Assembly (NCBI GenBank): GCA_934675205.1
Contig: CAKUPQ010000001.1
Span: 1-64,000, forward strand
Length of the DNA: 64,000 nucleotides
Source: an uncultured Flavobacteriaceae bacterium
GTDB taxonomy: Bacteria > Bacteroidota > Bacteroidia > Flavobacteriales > Flavobacteriaceae
Reading direction: 5' to 3'
Shown here: one piece after another, positions 36,512-45,572 of the stretch
Numbering within the stretch: position 1 is the stretch's first letter
How the letters are laid out: each line of letters opens with the position of its first letter
Made by a program: the position numbers and the translations under genes
The notes under the pieces: model-generated
Databases searched by the model: none
Told to the model about the DNA's origin: nothing
What the model saw: only the letters and a program-made list of their open reading frames with translations

Positions 36512-36541
36512 AATACCCTATACAAATCTGTACAGGGTATT
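36512..36541 (+). terminator. hairpin after the 143-residue gene
   Basis: ATACCCT-A-TACA pairs with TGTA-C-AGGGTAT around a 4-base loop, with one mismatch. Its T-run is weak. A second small hairpin AACGAACA/TGTTCGTT (36543-36562) follows. Confidence 0.5.
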
Positions 36542-36594
36542 TAACGAACAATTCTGTTCGTTATGATTCTCAAAAATTGGCTTAATTCGTAGTT

Positions 36595-37005
36595 TTAACA
36601 AAACTCATCATAAGCATCTTTGAGGTTTTCTGCGATAAGCTCTGCAGGACGACCTTCGATGTGATGACGTTCTAACATGTGAACCAATTCTCCGTTTTTG
36701 AACAATGCCATACTTGGAGATGACGGAGGAAACGGAAACATTTGCTCTCTTGCTGCTTCAACAGCTTCTCTGTCCACACCTGCAAAAACCGTTACCAATC
36801 GGTCTGGTTTTTTGGTATTATCCAAACTCATTTTCGCTCCCGGACGTGCATTACGTGCTGCACAACCACAAACAGAGTTTATAACCACAAGTGTAGTCCC
36901 TTCTTTTTCAAGAGTGTTTTTTACTTCTTCCGCTGTATATAACTCTTCAAAACCTGCAGCGACTAACTCTGCTTTCATTGGTTTTACTAATTCTTCTGGG
37001 TACAT
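36595..37005 (-). CDS. BrxA/BrxB-family bacilliredoxin
   Basis: A 136-residue thioredoxin-fold protein of the YphP/YqiW (BrxA/BrxB) family, with the CGC active site in [16 protein letters not shown]. The family removes bacillithiol or similar low-molecular-weight thiols from protein cysteines. Bacillithiol synthesis genes are not in this window. Cytoplasmic. A TATCTTTG box lies at 37031-37038 on the same strand. Confidence 0.92.
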   Translation of the reverse strand: MYPEELVKPMKAELVAAGFEELYTAEEVKNTLEKEGTTLVVINSVCGCAARNARPGAKMSLDNTKKPDRLVTVFAGVDREAVEAAREQMFPFPPSSPSMALFKNGELVHMLERHHIEGRPAELIAENLKDAYDEFC

Positions 37006-37030
37006 AATTTTTGTTTTTTTGTTTATTCTG

Positions 37031-37038
37031 CAAAGATA
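37031..37038 (-). promoter_or_regulatory. -7 box of the bacilliredoxin gene
   Basis: TATCTTTG on the minus strand, 25 bp before the start. Confidence 0.55.
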
Positions 37039-37051
37039 CGAAATTTAGTTT

Positions 37052-37765
37052 TCAGTTTTCAGTCGCAGTTTTCAGTAATCCGAGTATATCCGAAACCTTT
37101 TCAACTGAACTAAAGTTTTGATGTTTGATTTCAAAATCAATTCTTTCGTGAGCCCAAGTCGTTCTGAACGGAATATGCGTAGCATAACCTCCGATATTCA
37201 AAACAGGTAAAATATCTGATTTGAGAGAATTTCCAATCATATAAAATTCTTCCGGTTTGATTTCCAATCGCTTTAAAAGTTTCAGATAATCTTCATCTGC
37301 TTTTTCGGATAGCACTTCGATATGATGAAAAAACGGTCCTAATCCCGAATTGTGCAATTTTCTGTGTTGGTCTAATAAATCACCTTTGGTAACCACAATC
37401 AGTTTGTAGTTTCCGTAAAGTTGTTTTAGAGTGTCTTCGATTCCATCAATCAAAATAATAGGTTTTGAGAGTAATTCTTTTCCGTATTGCAGAATTTTTT
37501 CAATGGCTTCAATCGGTAGATTTTTTCCCGAAATCTCAATAGCTGTTTCGATAAGCGAAAGAATATAAGGTTTTATTCCGTAGCCGTACAACGGTAAATT
37601 CCCAATCTGAATCCGAAAAACCTCTTGTGAAATGCTTTGGTGCGAAAGATAATCCTCCATCAATACACAAAATTTCTTTTCTATTTCTTCAAAATAAGGT
37701 TCGTTTTCCCAAAGGGTATCGTCTGCATCAAAAGCGATGACTTTAATGTTTTGTTTAAGGTTCAA
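37052..37765 (-). CDS. HAD-superfamily hydrolase
   Basis: A 237-residue cytoplasmic phosphatase-like protein. Motif I is VIAFDADDTLWENEP (nucleophile Asp), motif II LIVVTKGD, motif III with the Lys of SEKADED, and motif IV MIGNSLKSDILPV. The helical cap follows motif I, as in subfamily IA (YjjG-like nucleotidase or phosphoglycolate-type enzymes). The substrate cannot be assigned. Confidence 0.88.
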   Translation of the reverse strand: MNLKQNIKVIAFDADDTLWENEPYFEEIEKKFCVLMEDYLSHQSISQEVFRIQIGNLPLYGYGIKPYILSLIETAIEISGKNLPIEAIEKILQYGKELLSKPIILIDGIEDTLKQLYGNYKLIVVTKGDLLDQHRKLHNSGLGPFFHHIEVLSEKADEDYLKLLKRLEIKPEEFYMIGNSLKSDILPVLNIGGYATHIPFRTTWAHERIDFEIKHQNFSSVEKVSDILGLLKTATEN

Positions 37766-37803
37766 GGTTTAAAGTTTAAGGTTGTAAATCTGCAATCAAC
37801 AAG

Positions 37804-39864
37804 TTAACTAATCAAAGCTCCATTTTCAACTCCGTCTTTATCGGGATTCAGGAAAACCAATTTTCCGTTTGCATCGTTGGTCATCAGAATCATTCCTTGG
37901 CTTTCAACTCCACGAAGTTTTCTCGGAGCAAGATTTGCCAGAATCGTAACTCTTTTTCCGATGACTTCTTCGGGAGTAAAATGCTCTGCAATTCCCGAAA
38001 CAACCGTTCTGATATCCATTCCTGTATCTACTTTCAGAACTAAAAGTTTGTCTGCTTTTGGCATTTTTTCGGCTTCGAGAATTGTTCCTACTCTCAAATC
38101 CATTTTTACAAAATCATCAAAAGTAGTTTCCTCTTTTTGAGGTGCAATTTGTACGTCCTGAACGGAATTTTCTTTTTTAGTCGCTTCCAATTTGTCTATT
38201 TGTTTTTGAATTTGTTCGTCTTCGATTTTATCGAATAATAATTCTGCCTGTCCGATTTGGTGTCCTGCTTTGATTAAATCCGAGCTTTGAGAAATTTTGT
38301 TCCAGGTAACGTCATTCTGAGCTTGTCGAAGAATAGTTCTTAATTTATCAGCCGTAAAAGGCAAAAACGGCTCACACAAACTGCTCAAAGCAGCTGCAAT
38401 CTGTAAAGCCACATACATTTGTGTTTTTACTCTTTCGGGATTTTCTTTGATGAGTTTCCAAGGCTCTTCGTCTGCTAAATATTTATTTCCCAAACGGGCA
38501 ACATTCATCATTTCGTTCAGAGCCTCACGAAAACGGTATCTTTCGATAGAGCTTTCTATTACTTCGGGATAAGCCTTTAACTCTGTCAGAGTCTGCTCAT
38601 CAACTTCGGTAAACTCATTTGGCTCGGGAACAATTCCGTCATAATATTTATGCGTAAGCACTACAACCCGATTGATGAAATTCCCGAAAACTGCTACTAA
38701 TTCGTTGTTATTTCGAGCCTGAAAATCTTTCCAAGTGAAGTCATTGTCTTTGGTTTCGGGTGCATTAGCTGTCAAAACATAACGCAAAACGTCTTGTTTG
38801 TTCGGAAAATCCTCCAAATATTCGTGCAACCAAACAGCCCAGTTTTTTGAAGTCGAAAGTTTGTTTCCTTCCAAATTCAAAAATTCGTTTGCAGGAACAT
38901 TGTCTGGTAAAATATAACTTCCTTCAGCTTTTAGCATTGCAGGAAAAATCACACAATGGAAAACGATATTATCCTTTCCTATAAAATGAACGAGCTTGGT
39001 ATCTTTATCTTTCCAATACGGAGTCCAATCTTTTCCAACTTTTTCAGCCCATTCTTTGGTCGAAGAAATATATCCAATCGGAGCATCAAACCATACATAA
39101 AGCACTTTTCCGTCAGCTCCTTCTACCGGAACGGGAATTCCCCAATCCAAATCCCGGGTTACGGCTCTCGGTTTTAGTCCGTCATCCAACCACGATTTTA
39201 CCTGTCCGTAAACATTGGGTTTCCAATCGTTTTTATGTCCTTCCAAAATCCATTCCCTCATAAAAGCATCGTATTCGTTCAGAGGTAAAAACCAGTGTTT
39301 GGTCGATTTCAGAACAGGTGTTGTTCCTGTAATGGTCGATTTCGGATTGATTAAATCGGTTGCATTAAGCGAAGTTCCGCATTTTTCGCATTGGTCTCCG
39401 TAAGCCTCTGGATTCTGACATTTCGGACACGTTCCGATAACAAAACGGTCTGCCAAAAACTGTTCTGCTTTGGCATCGTATAACTGCTCGGTTTCTTCTT
39501 CGATGAATTTTCCGTCTTCATACAGTTTTCTGAAAAATTCCGAAGCTGTTTTATGATGAATTTCTCTCGATGTCCTCGAATAATTATCAAACGAAATCCC
39601 GAAATCCTCAAACGATTTACGGATGATTCCGTCATATTTGTCGATTACCTGTTGAGGTGTAATTCCCTCTTTTTTGGCTTTCATCGAAATGGCAACTCCG
39701 TGCTCGTCGCTTCCGCAAATAAAAGCCACATCACGGTTTTGTAAACGTAAATATCTCGAATAAATATCAGCAGGAACATAAACTCCGGCTAAATGCCCGA
39801 TGTGAATAGGCCCGTTTGTGTAAGGAAGTGCAGCGGTAACAGTATATCTTTTTGGGTTTTGCAT
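37804..39864 (-). CDS. metG: methionyl-tRNA synthetase
   Basis: A class I synthetase. HIGH motif in [15 protein letters not shown], a zinc knuckle with two CxxC pairs ([17 protein letters not shown]), KMSKS-like [12 protein letters not shown], the anticodon-binding helix bundle and a C-terminal EMAP/Arc1p-type tRNA-binding domain ([20 protein letters not shown], then [20 protein letters not shown]), which makes the dimeric long form. I chose ATG 39862-39864 ([18 protein letters not shown]); 16 further codons in the open frame lack family similarity and cover the promoter. 686 residues from this start. Confidence 0.97.
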   Translation of the reverse strand: MQNPKRYTVTAALPYTNGPIHIGHLAGVYVPADIYSRYLRLQNRDVAFICGSDEHGVAISMKAKKEGITPQQVIDKYDGIIRKSFEDFGISFDNYSRTSREIHHKTASEFFRKLYEDGKFIEEETEQLYDAKAEQFLADRFVIGTCPKCQNPEAYGDQCEKCGTSLNATDLINPKSTITGTTPVLKSTKHWFLPLNEYDAFMREWILEGHKNDWKPNVYGQVKSWLDDGLKPRAVTRDLDWGIPVPVEGADGKVLYVWFDAPIGYISSTKEWAEKVGKDWTPYWKDKDTKLVHFIGKDNIVFHCVIFPAMLKAEGSYILPDNVPANEFLNLEGNKLSTSKNWAVWLHEYLEDFPNKQDVLRYVLTANAPETKDNDFTWKDFQARNNNELVAVFGNFINRVVVLTHKYYDGIVPEPNEFTEVDEQTLTELKAYPEVIESSIERYRFREALNEMMNVARLGNKYLADEEPWKLIKENPERVKTQMYVALQIAAALSSLCEPFLPFTADKLRTILRQAQNDVTWNKISQSSDLIKAGHQIGQAELLFDKIEDEQIQKQIDKLEATKKENSVQDVQIAPQKEETTFDDFVKMDLRVGTILEAEKMPKADKLLVLKVDTGMDIRTVVSGIAEHFTPEEVIGKRVTILANLAPRKLRGVESQGMILMTNDANGKLVFLNPDKDGVENGALIS

Positions 39865-39882
39865 TTTGAAAATTTTAAGGCA

Positions 39883-39890
39883 CAAAAGTA
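39883..39890 (-). promoter_or_regulatory. -7 box of metG
   Basis: TACTTTTG on the minus strand, 18 bp upstream of ATG 39864; this position argues against the longer metG start. Confidence 0.55.
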
Positions 39891-39905
39891 CGGAATTTTG
39901 TTTTA

Positions 39906-39938
39906 TAACCACAGATTACACAGATTTGCACAGATTTA
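39906..39938. repeat. ACAGATT tandem, fragment of the dispersed repeat family
   Basis: ACAGATTACACAGATTTGCA and a third ACAGATTTA: three partial copies of the outer arm of the dispersed palindromes found at 47729 and 56271. It lies in the metG-DUF2089 gap. Confidence 0.5.
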
Positions 39939-39995
39939 TGTTTTCGGCTTATACATTCTTGTATAAAACTAATTTAAAAATAAATAAAATTAAAT

Positions 39996-40026
39996 TTTGT
40001 TTTAATAAAATTAAGTTTAATATTTG
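39996..40026 (+). promoter_or_regulatory. promoter of the DUF2089 operon
   Basis: TTTG (39996-39999), an 18-bp spacer and TAATATTTG (40018-40026, one base longer than TAnnTTTG). ATG lies 25 bp downstream. Confidence 0.55.
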
Positions 40027-40051
40027 CATTATTAAAATAAAAACAGAAAAT

Positions 40052-40327
40052 ATGAATGTAAAACTTCCTGTATCGTGTCCGAGTTGTTCCGAGAAGTTAT
40101 CGGTTTCGGAACTGACTTGCCCGAATTGTATTACAAAGGTTTCGGGAAGTTTTCCACTTCCTGTTTTGTTGAGCTTGTCAGAAGAAGAACAGAATTTTAT
40201 TTTGGAATTTTTCCTGTCAAGCGGAAGTCTGAAAGAAATGGCTCAAAAATTAGGAAACAGCTATCCGACAGTCCGAAACAAGCTCGATGATATGATTGAA
40301 AAAATTAAAACCTCCCAAAATAAATAA
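40052..40327 (+). CDS. DUF2089 protein (zinc ribbon plus HTH-like)
   Basis: A 91-residue protein with a zinc ribbon (CPSC at about 9-12 and CPNC at about 23-26) followed by an acidic helix-turn-helix-like region (LSLSEEEQNFILEFFLSSGS, MAQKLGNSYPTVRNKLDDM). DUF2089 proteins look like small DNA-binding regulators with a sigma-region-4-like C-terminus. I chose ATG 40052, the first after the promoter; the frame extends upstream only over promoter sequence. It is the first gene of a four-gene operon with two membrane proteins and a hydrolase. Confidence 0.85.
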   Translation: MNVKLPVSCPSCSEKLSVSELTCPNCITKVSGSFPLPVLLSLSEEEQNFILEFFLSSGSLKEMAQKLGNSYPTVRNKLDDMIEKIKTSQNK

Positions 40328-40329
40328 CT

Positions 40330-40926
40330 ATGAATTGGAAAACTCTTTTTAATCCGTTTGAAAAATATTCCGAAAAAAACTTACTAATTTTCGGAATTAC
40401 TGCAACGTTTTTAGGCTCGTTTGTCGGTTTTGTGATGAAAGCCCGTTTTGACGGAATAGTCGATATGCACCTTGTTGAAAGTATCGAATGGCACGAGCCT
40501 TTGGTTGATAATATCATAAATGCTTTGGTACTATTTGTTTTGTTTTTTGCTTTCGGAAAAATGATAAATCCAAAAACCCGTGCTATTGATATTCTGAATG
40601 TCAGTCTGATATGCAGAATTCCGATTTATTTGGTTGCACTGACAAATATCGGAGGGTATTTGGAAAAATCCACTCAAAATATGATGGACAAAATTGATTT
40701 TGAGAATATGTATAATGTCCCACAGTTCGAACTTTCGGATATGGTAATTATTCTTGCTTTTTCTGTTGTGATGATTTTGTTGCTGATTTATATGATTGTT
40801 CTTTTTTGGAAAGGTTTCAGAACAGCAACCAACAGCAAAGGAGCAAAAAATATAATCATCTTTATTGTGCTTTTTATAGTAGCAGAAATTTTGTCAAAGT
40901 ATTTAACAATTACATTTAATCTATGA
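40330..40926 (+). CDS. YIP1-like integral membrane protein
   Basis: A 198-residue membrane protein with about five helices (18-37, 60-78, 97-115, 136-158, 174-194). It begins WKTLFNPFEKYSEKN and has a central region LNVSLICRIPIYL, as in YIP1/Yip1-domain bacterial proteins of unknown role. It starts 2 bp after the DUF2089 stop and overlaps the next gene by 4 bp. Confidence 0.75.
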   Translation: MNWKTLFNPFEKYSEKNLLIFGITATFLGSFVGFVMKARFDGIVDMHLVESIEWHEPLVDNIINALVLFVLFFAFGKMINPKTRAIDILNVSLICRIPIYLVALTNIGGYLEKSTQNMMDKIDFENMYNVPQFELSDMVIILAFSVVMILLLIYMIVLFWKGFRTATNSKGAKNIIIFIVLFIVAEILSKYLTITFNL

Positions 40927-41432
40927 AACAAAAACCATTATTTCAGGAAACACAACGATTCACTCAATGGTGGATTTGGCTTATTCATATCGGAATTTTA
41001 GCTATCTTTTTTACAGGAATTTATATTCAAATCATAAAAAGTGAACCTTTTGGTGACAAACCAATGAGTGATTTGGGACTTGTTATATCGAATATTTTTA
41101 TGATACTTTTGGTAGCATTGTTTTTAAGTTTTAACCTAAAAACCCAAATTACTCATAACAAAATTTACTTCAAATTTTTTCCTTTTCATATTAAAGAAAG
41201 AGAATACCTGATTTCGGACATTCAGGAAATGGAAGTCGTAAAATATAGTCCAATAGGAGATTATGGTGGTTGGGGAATCAGAGGTTTCGGGAATGACAAG
41301 GCTTTCAACGTAAAAGGTAATAAAGGATTAAAAATAATTTTTAAAGACGGAACAAAACGACTTATCGGAACTCAAAAACCCGAAGAATTACAAAAAGTGA
41401 TTAAAGAATTAGGAATTACATCAAACAAATAA
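40923..41432 (+). CDS. two-helix membrane protein with PH-like C-terminal domain
   Basis: A 169-residue protein with two helices (about 17-39 and 48-68) and a soluble beta-rich end with KNKIYFKFFPFHIKER-like strands (seen as KIYFKFFPFHIKEREYLIS), GGWGIRGFGNDKAFNVKGN and LKIIFKDGTKRLIGTQ. This resembles bacterial PH-like membrane proteins (possibly DUF6141). No biochemical role is known. Confidence 0.7.
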   Translation: MKQKPLFQETQRFTQWWIWLIHIGILAIFFTGIYIQIIKSEPFGDKPMSDLGLVISNIFMILLVALFLSFNLKTQITHNKIYFKFFPFHIKEREYLISDIQEMEVVKYSPIGDYGGWGIRGFGNDKAFNVKGNKGLKIIFKDGTKRLIGTQKPEELQKVIKELGITSNK

Positions 41433-41435
41433 ATT

Positions 41436-42377
41436 ATGAAAAAACTATTTACATTTTTAGTATTATTTTCTATCGGAGTTTCAGCCCAAGAAAAATCTTT
41501 CAAAACAGAGGAAGTTTCGGTAAACGAATATTTAGACGGAACATTATACACTCCAAATAGTTCGGATAAAACGAATTTAGTAATAATTATTGCAGGTTCG
41601 GGTCCAACGGACAGAAACGGAAATTCGATGATGATTCAGGGAGAAAACAATTCTCTTAAATATTTAGCGGAAGGATTGGCTGAAAACGGAATCTCGGTTT
41701 ACAGTTATGATAAACGTTTTTTTGGTTTATTTAAAGCAGGAAAAGCAGAAGAAGGAATGGCTATGGTTTTCGATGATTTTGTTGATGATGCTGTTAAAAT
41801 TGCGGATTTTTTCAGAAAGCAGAATAAATATAAAAACATAATTTTTGCAGGACATTCCGAAGGCTCTTTAATCGGGATTCTTGGAGCTCAAAAAACAAAA
41901 ATAGACGGAGTGGTTTCCATTTCGGGAACAGGAAATCCTTTAGATATTATTTTGGAATATCAAATCGGAAAACAAGCCCCTTTTTTGTTGGAAGAAACAA
42001 AATCAGTATTACAAGAGCTTAAAAAAGGGAATACTATTGAAATTAAGAATCCGTTCTTACAAGGCATTTTTGCAGAAAATATTCAGCCTTTTGTAATTTC
42101 ATCTTTAAAATACAATCCACAAGACGAAATCAAAAAACTTTCTGTTCCTGTGATGATTGTAAACGGAACATCTGATTCACAGATTCAACTTTCGGAAACG
42201 GAGCTTTTGCAAAAGGCAAAACCCGATGCGAAATATCTGATTATCGAAAATATGAATCACGTTCTGAAAGAAATCAAAGATTTGGCAGAAGACCAAAAAT
42301 CTTACGGAAATCCTGATTTACCTGTTGTTCCCGAACTGATAAGCGAAATTTCTTCTTTTGTTAAAAGCATAAAATAA
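41436..42377 (+). CDS. exported alpha/beta-hydrolase
   Basis: A 313-residue serine-hydrolase-fold protein with a signal peptide (cleavage near VSAQ, about residue 18). It has IIIAGSGPTDRNGNS, VYSYDKRFFGL, the nucleophile elbow FAGHSEGSLIGI, the acid in IVNGTSDSQIQ and the catalytic His in IENMNHVLKE. It is periplasmic. Together with the DUF2089 gene and the two membrane proteins it forms a conserved-looking operon. The substrate is unknown; family members include peptidases and esterases. Confidence 0.85.
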   Translation: MKKLFTFLVLFSIGVSAQEKSFKTEEVSVNEYLDGTLYTPNSSDKTNLVIIIAGSGPTDRNGNSMMIQGENNSLKYLAEGLAENGISVYSYDKRFFGLFKAGKAEEGMAMVFDDFVDDAVKIADFFRKQNKYKNIIFAGHSEGSLIGILGAQKTKIDGVVSISGTGNPLDIILEYQIGKQAPFLLEETKSVLQELKKGNTIEIKNPFLQGIFAENIQPFVISSLKYNPQDEIKKLSVPVMIVNGTSDSQIQLSETELLQKAKPDAKYLIIENMNHVLKEIKDLAEDQKSYGNPDLPVVPELISEISSFVKSIK

Positions 42378-42392
42378 ACCGTTTAGATTTTA

Positions 42393-42400
42393 TATCTTTG
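42393..42400 (+). promoter_or_regulatory. -7 box of the TlpA-tpiA operon
   Basis: TATCTTTG, 20 bp upstream of ATG 42421; the TTTG -33 element is not evident. Confidence 0.5.
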
Positions 42401-42420
42401 ACTTTCTAAAAATTTCAAAG

Positions 42421-42921
42421 ATGAAAAAAACAGTATTTGCTTTTGTATTCCTGTTTACTTTGATAAGTGGTTACTCCCAAGAGCCTTTGAAAAAAGATGC
42501 GTTGGAATTAGAAATAAAATCCGACAAAGGAGTAAAAACCACTTTGGGAGAAGTGATTGAAAGTCATAAAGGAAAACCGATTTTGATTGATATTTGGGCT
42601 ACTTGGTGTCCTGATTGCATCAAAGGAATGCCAAAAGTTCACGATTTGCAAAAGCAATTCAAAAAAGAGGTTGTCTATTTATTTCTTTCGTACGACAGAA
42701 CAGAAGATGCTTGGATAAAAGGCATCAAAAAGTATAAGGTAAAAGGAGAAAATTACTTTATTTTATCGGATTGGAAAACAGGAAAACTCAAAGGAGCAAT
42801 CAATTTGGACTGGATTCCGAGGTATATGGTAATCGACAAAAACGGAAAAATTGCTCTTTTCAGAGCCATCGAGGCAGATGATTCCAAGCTGATTGAAACT
42901 TTAAAAGAACTTACAAAATGA
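42421..42921 (+). CDS. TlpA-like periplasmic thioredoxin
   Basis: A 166-residue protein with a signal peptide (SGYSQ, about residue 20) and a TlpA/ResA-type thioredoxin fold: PILIDIWATWCPDCIKGMPK (active site CPDC), the cis-Pro of NLDWIPRYMVID, and a central insert. It acts in periplasmic thiol reduction, for example cytochrome c or protein disulfide repair. The stop overlaps the tpiA start by 4 bp. Confidence 0.9.
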   Translation: MKKTVFAFVFLFTLISGYSQEPLKKDALELEIKSDKGVKTTLGEVIESHKGKPILIDIWATWCPDCIKGMPKVHDLQKQFKKEVVYLFLSYDRTEDAWIKGIKKYKVKGENYFILSDWKTGKLKGAINLDWIPRYMVIDKNGKIALFRAIEADDSKLIETLKELTK

Positions 42922-43667
42922 GAAAAAATATCGTTGCAGGAAACTGGAAAATGAATAATGACATTCAGGAAACATACAATTTGTTGGAAGAAATTATCAG
43001 TAAAAACCCAAACACCCATACCGAAATTATCGTAGCTCCGAGTTTTGTGAGTTTGCCTTTGGCAGTCGAAAAACTCAAAGGAACAAACATCAAAGTTTCT
43101 GCTCAAAACGCACATCAAAACGAAAACGGAGCCTTTACGGGAGAGGTTTCGATTCCGATGCTCAAATCAATCGGAGTAGATATGGTTATTTTAGGACATT
43201 CCGAAAGACGGGCTTATTTCGGGGAAACAAATTCGCTTTTGGCTGAAAAAATAAATACAGCTTTAAAATACGATTTTACGGTTATCTATTGTTTTGGAGA
43301 AGAATTAAGCGACAGAAAAGCAGATAAGTATTTTGATATAATCGAATCTCAAATCAAAGAAGCTCTTTTTCACTTGAAAACAGAAAAGTGGAAAAACATT
43401 GTCTTGGCTTACGAGCCTGTGTGGGCTATCGGAACGGGAGAAACCGCAACTCCCGAACAAGCACAGGAAATCCACGCTTTTGTAAGGCAGATTATTGCCT
43501 CTGAATACGGAAGTACGGTTGCAAACGAGATTTCGATTTTATACGGAGGAAGTGTAAAACCCGATAATGCAAAAGAAATTTTTGAAAATCCCGATGTGGA
43601 CGGAGGACTTATCGGAGGAGCATCTCTCAAAGCAGATGATTTTTTAAAAATTGTGGATTCGTTTTAA
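42918..43667 (+). CDS. tpiA: triosephosphate isomerase
   Basis: A 249-residue TIM barrel of glycolysis: RKNIVAGNWKMNN (Lys), GHSERRAYFGE (His), catalytic Glu in VLAYEPVWAIGTG, and the phosphate loop ILYGGSVKP followed by DGGLIGGASL. Typical length; translationally coupled to the TlpA-like gene. Confidence 0.98.
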   Translation: MRKNIVAGNWKMNNDIQETYNLLEEIISKNPNTHTEIIVAPSFVSLPLAVEKLKGTNIKVSAQNAHQNENGAFTGEVSIPMLKSIGVDMVILGHSERRAYFGETNSLLAEKINTALKYDFTVIYCFGEELSDRKADKYFDIIESQIKEALFHLKTEKWKNIVLAYEPVWAIGTGETATPEQAQEIHAFVRQIIASEYGSTVANEISILYGGSVKPDNAKEIFENPDVDGGLIGGASLKADDFLKIVDSF

Positions 43668-43705
43668 AGCCTCACCCCAACCCCTCTCCAAAGGAGAAGG
43701 GCTTT
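43668..43705. repeat. flavobacterial-type dispersed repeat downstream of tpiA
   Basis: AGCCTCACCCCAACCCCTCT and CCAAAGGAGAAGGGCTTT. The ends AAAGCC/GGCTTT are complementary. A shortened reverse-oriented relative is found at 44478-44506, inside the start of mutY. Confidence 0.65.
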
Positions 43706-43762
43706 AGTTTAAGGTTTTTCATTTTCAAATTGAAAAATTTTCAAATTGACACATTAAATTCA

Positions 43763-43770
43763 TATCTTTG
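43763..43770 (+). promoter_or_regulatory. -7 box of the toxin-antitoxin operon
   Basis: TATCTTTG, 17 bp upstream of ATG 43788. The upstream region contains TTTTCAAATTGA repeated twice (43723 and 43738), a possible operator. Confidence 0.5.
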
Positions 43771-43787
43771 ATTAAAATTCATTCAAA

Positions 43788-44030
43788 ATGAGAACGATAA
43801 CATTAAATATTCCCGAAACATTAGACCTTAAAGAAAGAGAGGCGAAAATGATGCTTGCCTCCAAACTTTATGAAAAAGGCAAATTGTCTATGGGACAGGC
43901 TTCTGAATTGGCAGATTTGTCCAAACGTGCTTTTATGGAATTATTAAGGGATTATGATGTTTCTGTTTTTGAAATGTCGGAAGATGAACTTGACAACGAT
44001 ATAAAAAATGCAGAAAATTATAGTATCTGA
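43788..44030 (+). CDS. UPF0175-family antitoxin
   Basis: An 80-residue protein with an N-terminal strand (TITLNIPETL) and a UPF0175-type ribbon/HTH segment: MMLASKLYEKGKLSMGQASE and LADLSKRAFMELLRDYDVSV. UPF0175 proteins are the usual upstream partners of DUF3368 genes and are regarded as antitoxins. The last 23 bp overlap the next gene. Confidence 0.85.
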   Translation: MRTITLNIPETLDLKEREAKMMLASKLYEKGKLSMGQASELADLSKRAFMELLRDYDVSVFEMSEDELDNDIKNAENYSI

Positions 44031-44463
44031 CACAAGTTGCCTGATTCTTTTTTCAAAAATCAACAAACTTGATATTCTTCAAAAGCTATTTAGAACTATT
44101 ACGGTTACAAAAATAATTTCGGAAGAATTCGGGGAAAAACTACCCGATTTTATTCAGATAGAAAACCCCAAAGACCGCAATTATCAAAAAATCCTCGAAA
44201 ATTTAGTAGATAAAGGAGAAGCAAGTGCTTTGGCTCTTGCTTTAGAAAAAGATGATTGTTTATTGATTATTGACGACAACAAAGGAAGAAAACAAGCAAA
44301 ACAACTCGGATTAACCTATACAGGAACATTAGGAATTTTAATCCTTGCCAAACAAAAAGGACTGATTACTTCTTTGGGTGAAATTCTTTCGGAAATTCAA
44401 AAAACAAATTTCAGAATAAACCAAAACCTGATAGACAAAGCCTTAAAAACCTGTAATGAATAA
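44008..44463 (+). CDS. DUF3368 PIN-like toxin
   Basis: A 151-residue protein of the DUF3368/PIN-like nuclease superfamily: SDTSCLILFSKI with the first acidic residue (D8), GEASALALALEKDDCLLIID with further acidic residues, and DNKGRKQAKQLGLTYTGTLG, a region typical of the family. PIN-like toxins cleave RNA. It overlaps the antitoxin gene by 23 bp and mutY by 8 bp. Confidence 0.87.
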   Translation: MQKIIVSDTSCLILFSKINKLDILQKLFRTITVTKIISEEFGEKLPDFIQIENPKDRNYQKILENLVDKGEASALALALEKDDCLLIIDDNKGRKQAKQLGLTYTGTLGILILAKQKGLITSLGEILSEIQKTNFRINQNLIDKALKTCNE

Positions 44464-45553
44464 AAAGTCAAACAATTCCCTTTCTTCGGAGGGGTTAGGG
44501 GAGGCTGTTTTCGGACAAAAGCTAATTTCTTGGTATCTGCAAAACAAGCGGGATTTACCTTGGAGAAATACCAAAAACCCATACAAAATATGGCTTTCGG
44601 AAGTTATTCTGCAACAGACACGAGTAGCTCAGGGATTGCCTTATTACGAGAATTTCGTAAAGCACTTCCCTACTGTTTTTGATTTGGCTAAAGCGAATGA
44701 AGAACAAGTTTTGAAGATTTGGCAGGGATTAGGCTATTATTCAAGAGCCCGAAATCTGCATCATACAGCACAATACGTTTCTGAAAATTTAAACGGAGAA
44801 TTTCCGAAAACCTATAACGAGCTTATCAAACTCAAAGGAATCGGAAGTTATACAGCTGCTGCGATTTCTTCTTTTTCCAATGATGAAAATGTGGCTGTTT
44901 TAGACGGAAATGTATATCGGGTTTTATCGAGATACTTCGGAATCGAAACCGATATTTCGTCTTCTCAAGCCAAAAAAGAATTTCAGGAAATGGCAGACGA
45001 GGTGTTGGATAAAAAACGTCCTGCACTTTTCAACCAGGCTATAATGGAGTTTGGAGCTTTGCAATGCGTTCCGAAAAACCCAAATTGCGAAGTTTGTGTT
45101 TTGAATGACAGTTGTGTTGCTTTGCAAAAAAACAAAGTTGCTCAACTTCCCGTAAAACTCAAAAAGACAAAAGTTATCCAACGCTTTTTTAATTATGTGG
45201 TTTTTTCAGATGAAAACAACAACACATTAATTAATAAGAGAACCCAAAACGGAATTTGGAAAAACCTATATGAATTTCCGCTTTTGGAATCCAACGAAAA
45301 AGATATTCCAAACGAAATTTTAAACCTATATTCCAAAAAATATGCTGTTTCGGAAATCATTCCGTTTCACGAACAACCTATCATTCATAAACTATCTCAT
45401 CAGGAATTACATATCAATTTTTGGAGGGTCGAAATCAAAAATACTTTAGAAAACGGAATTTCTTTTGACGAATTAGAAAATTATCCTTTTCCGATCGTGA
45501 TTTACAATTTTATTAGGAAGTTAGATGCTTGGTGGTGGAAGTTAGATGTTTAA
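44456..45553 (+). CDS. mutY: A/G-specific adenine glycosylase
   Basis: A 365-residue DNA glycosylase removing A mispaired with 8-oxoG. WYLQNKRDLPWRNTKNPYKI and WLSEVILQQTRVAQGLPYYE open the HhH-GPD domain (catalytic Glu in SEVILQQT). The HhH is LKGIGSYTAAAISSF, and the 4Fe-4S loop is C-x6-C-x2-C-x5-C (CVPKNPNCEVCVLNDSC). A NUDIX-like MutT-type domain follows (ENGISF end). The first about 20 residues (NSLSSEGLGEAVFG) are translated dispersed-repeat sequence (44478-44506), so the native start may have been disrupted or replaced. Confidence 0.95.
   Translation: MNKKSNNSLSSEGLGEAVFGQKLISWYLQNKRDLPWRNTKNPYKIWLSEVILQQTRVAQGLPYYENFVKHFPTVFDLAKANEEQVLKIWQGLGYYSRARNLHHTAQYVSENLNGEFPKTYNELIKLKGIGSYTAAAISSFSNDENVAVLDGNVYRVLSRYFGIETDISSSQAKKEFQEMADEVLDKKRPALFNQAIMEFGALQCVPKNPNCEVCVLNDSCVALQKNKVAQLPVKLKKTKVIQRFFNYVVFSDENNNTLINKRTQNGIWKNLYEFPLLESNEKDIPNEILNLYSKKYAVSEIIPFHEQPIIHKLSHQELHINFWRVEIKNTLENGISFDELENYPFPIVIYNFIRKLDAWWWKLDV
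44478..44506. repeat. dispersed repeat inside the 5' end of mutY
   Basis: CCCTTTCTTCGGAGGGGTTA and GGGGAGGCT, related in reverse orientation to the repeat at 43668. It is read in frame as part of the mutY N-terminus. Confidence 0.6.
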
Positions 45554-45572
45554 AGATAGACTCTTTGACAAT

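Noticed and set aside
39864..39912. Longer metG start
   Set aside because: The 16 extra residues are not MetG-like, and the TACTTTTG box lies inside them.
44478..44506. Frameshift or pseudogene in mutY
   Set aside because: The frame is intact through all catalytic and Fe-S motifs; only the extreme N-terminus is unusual.
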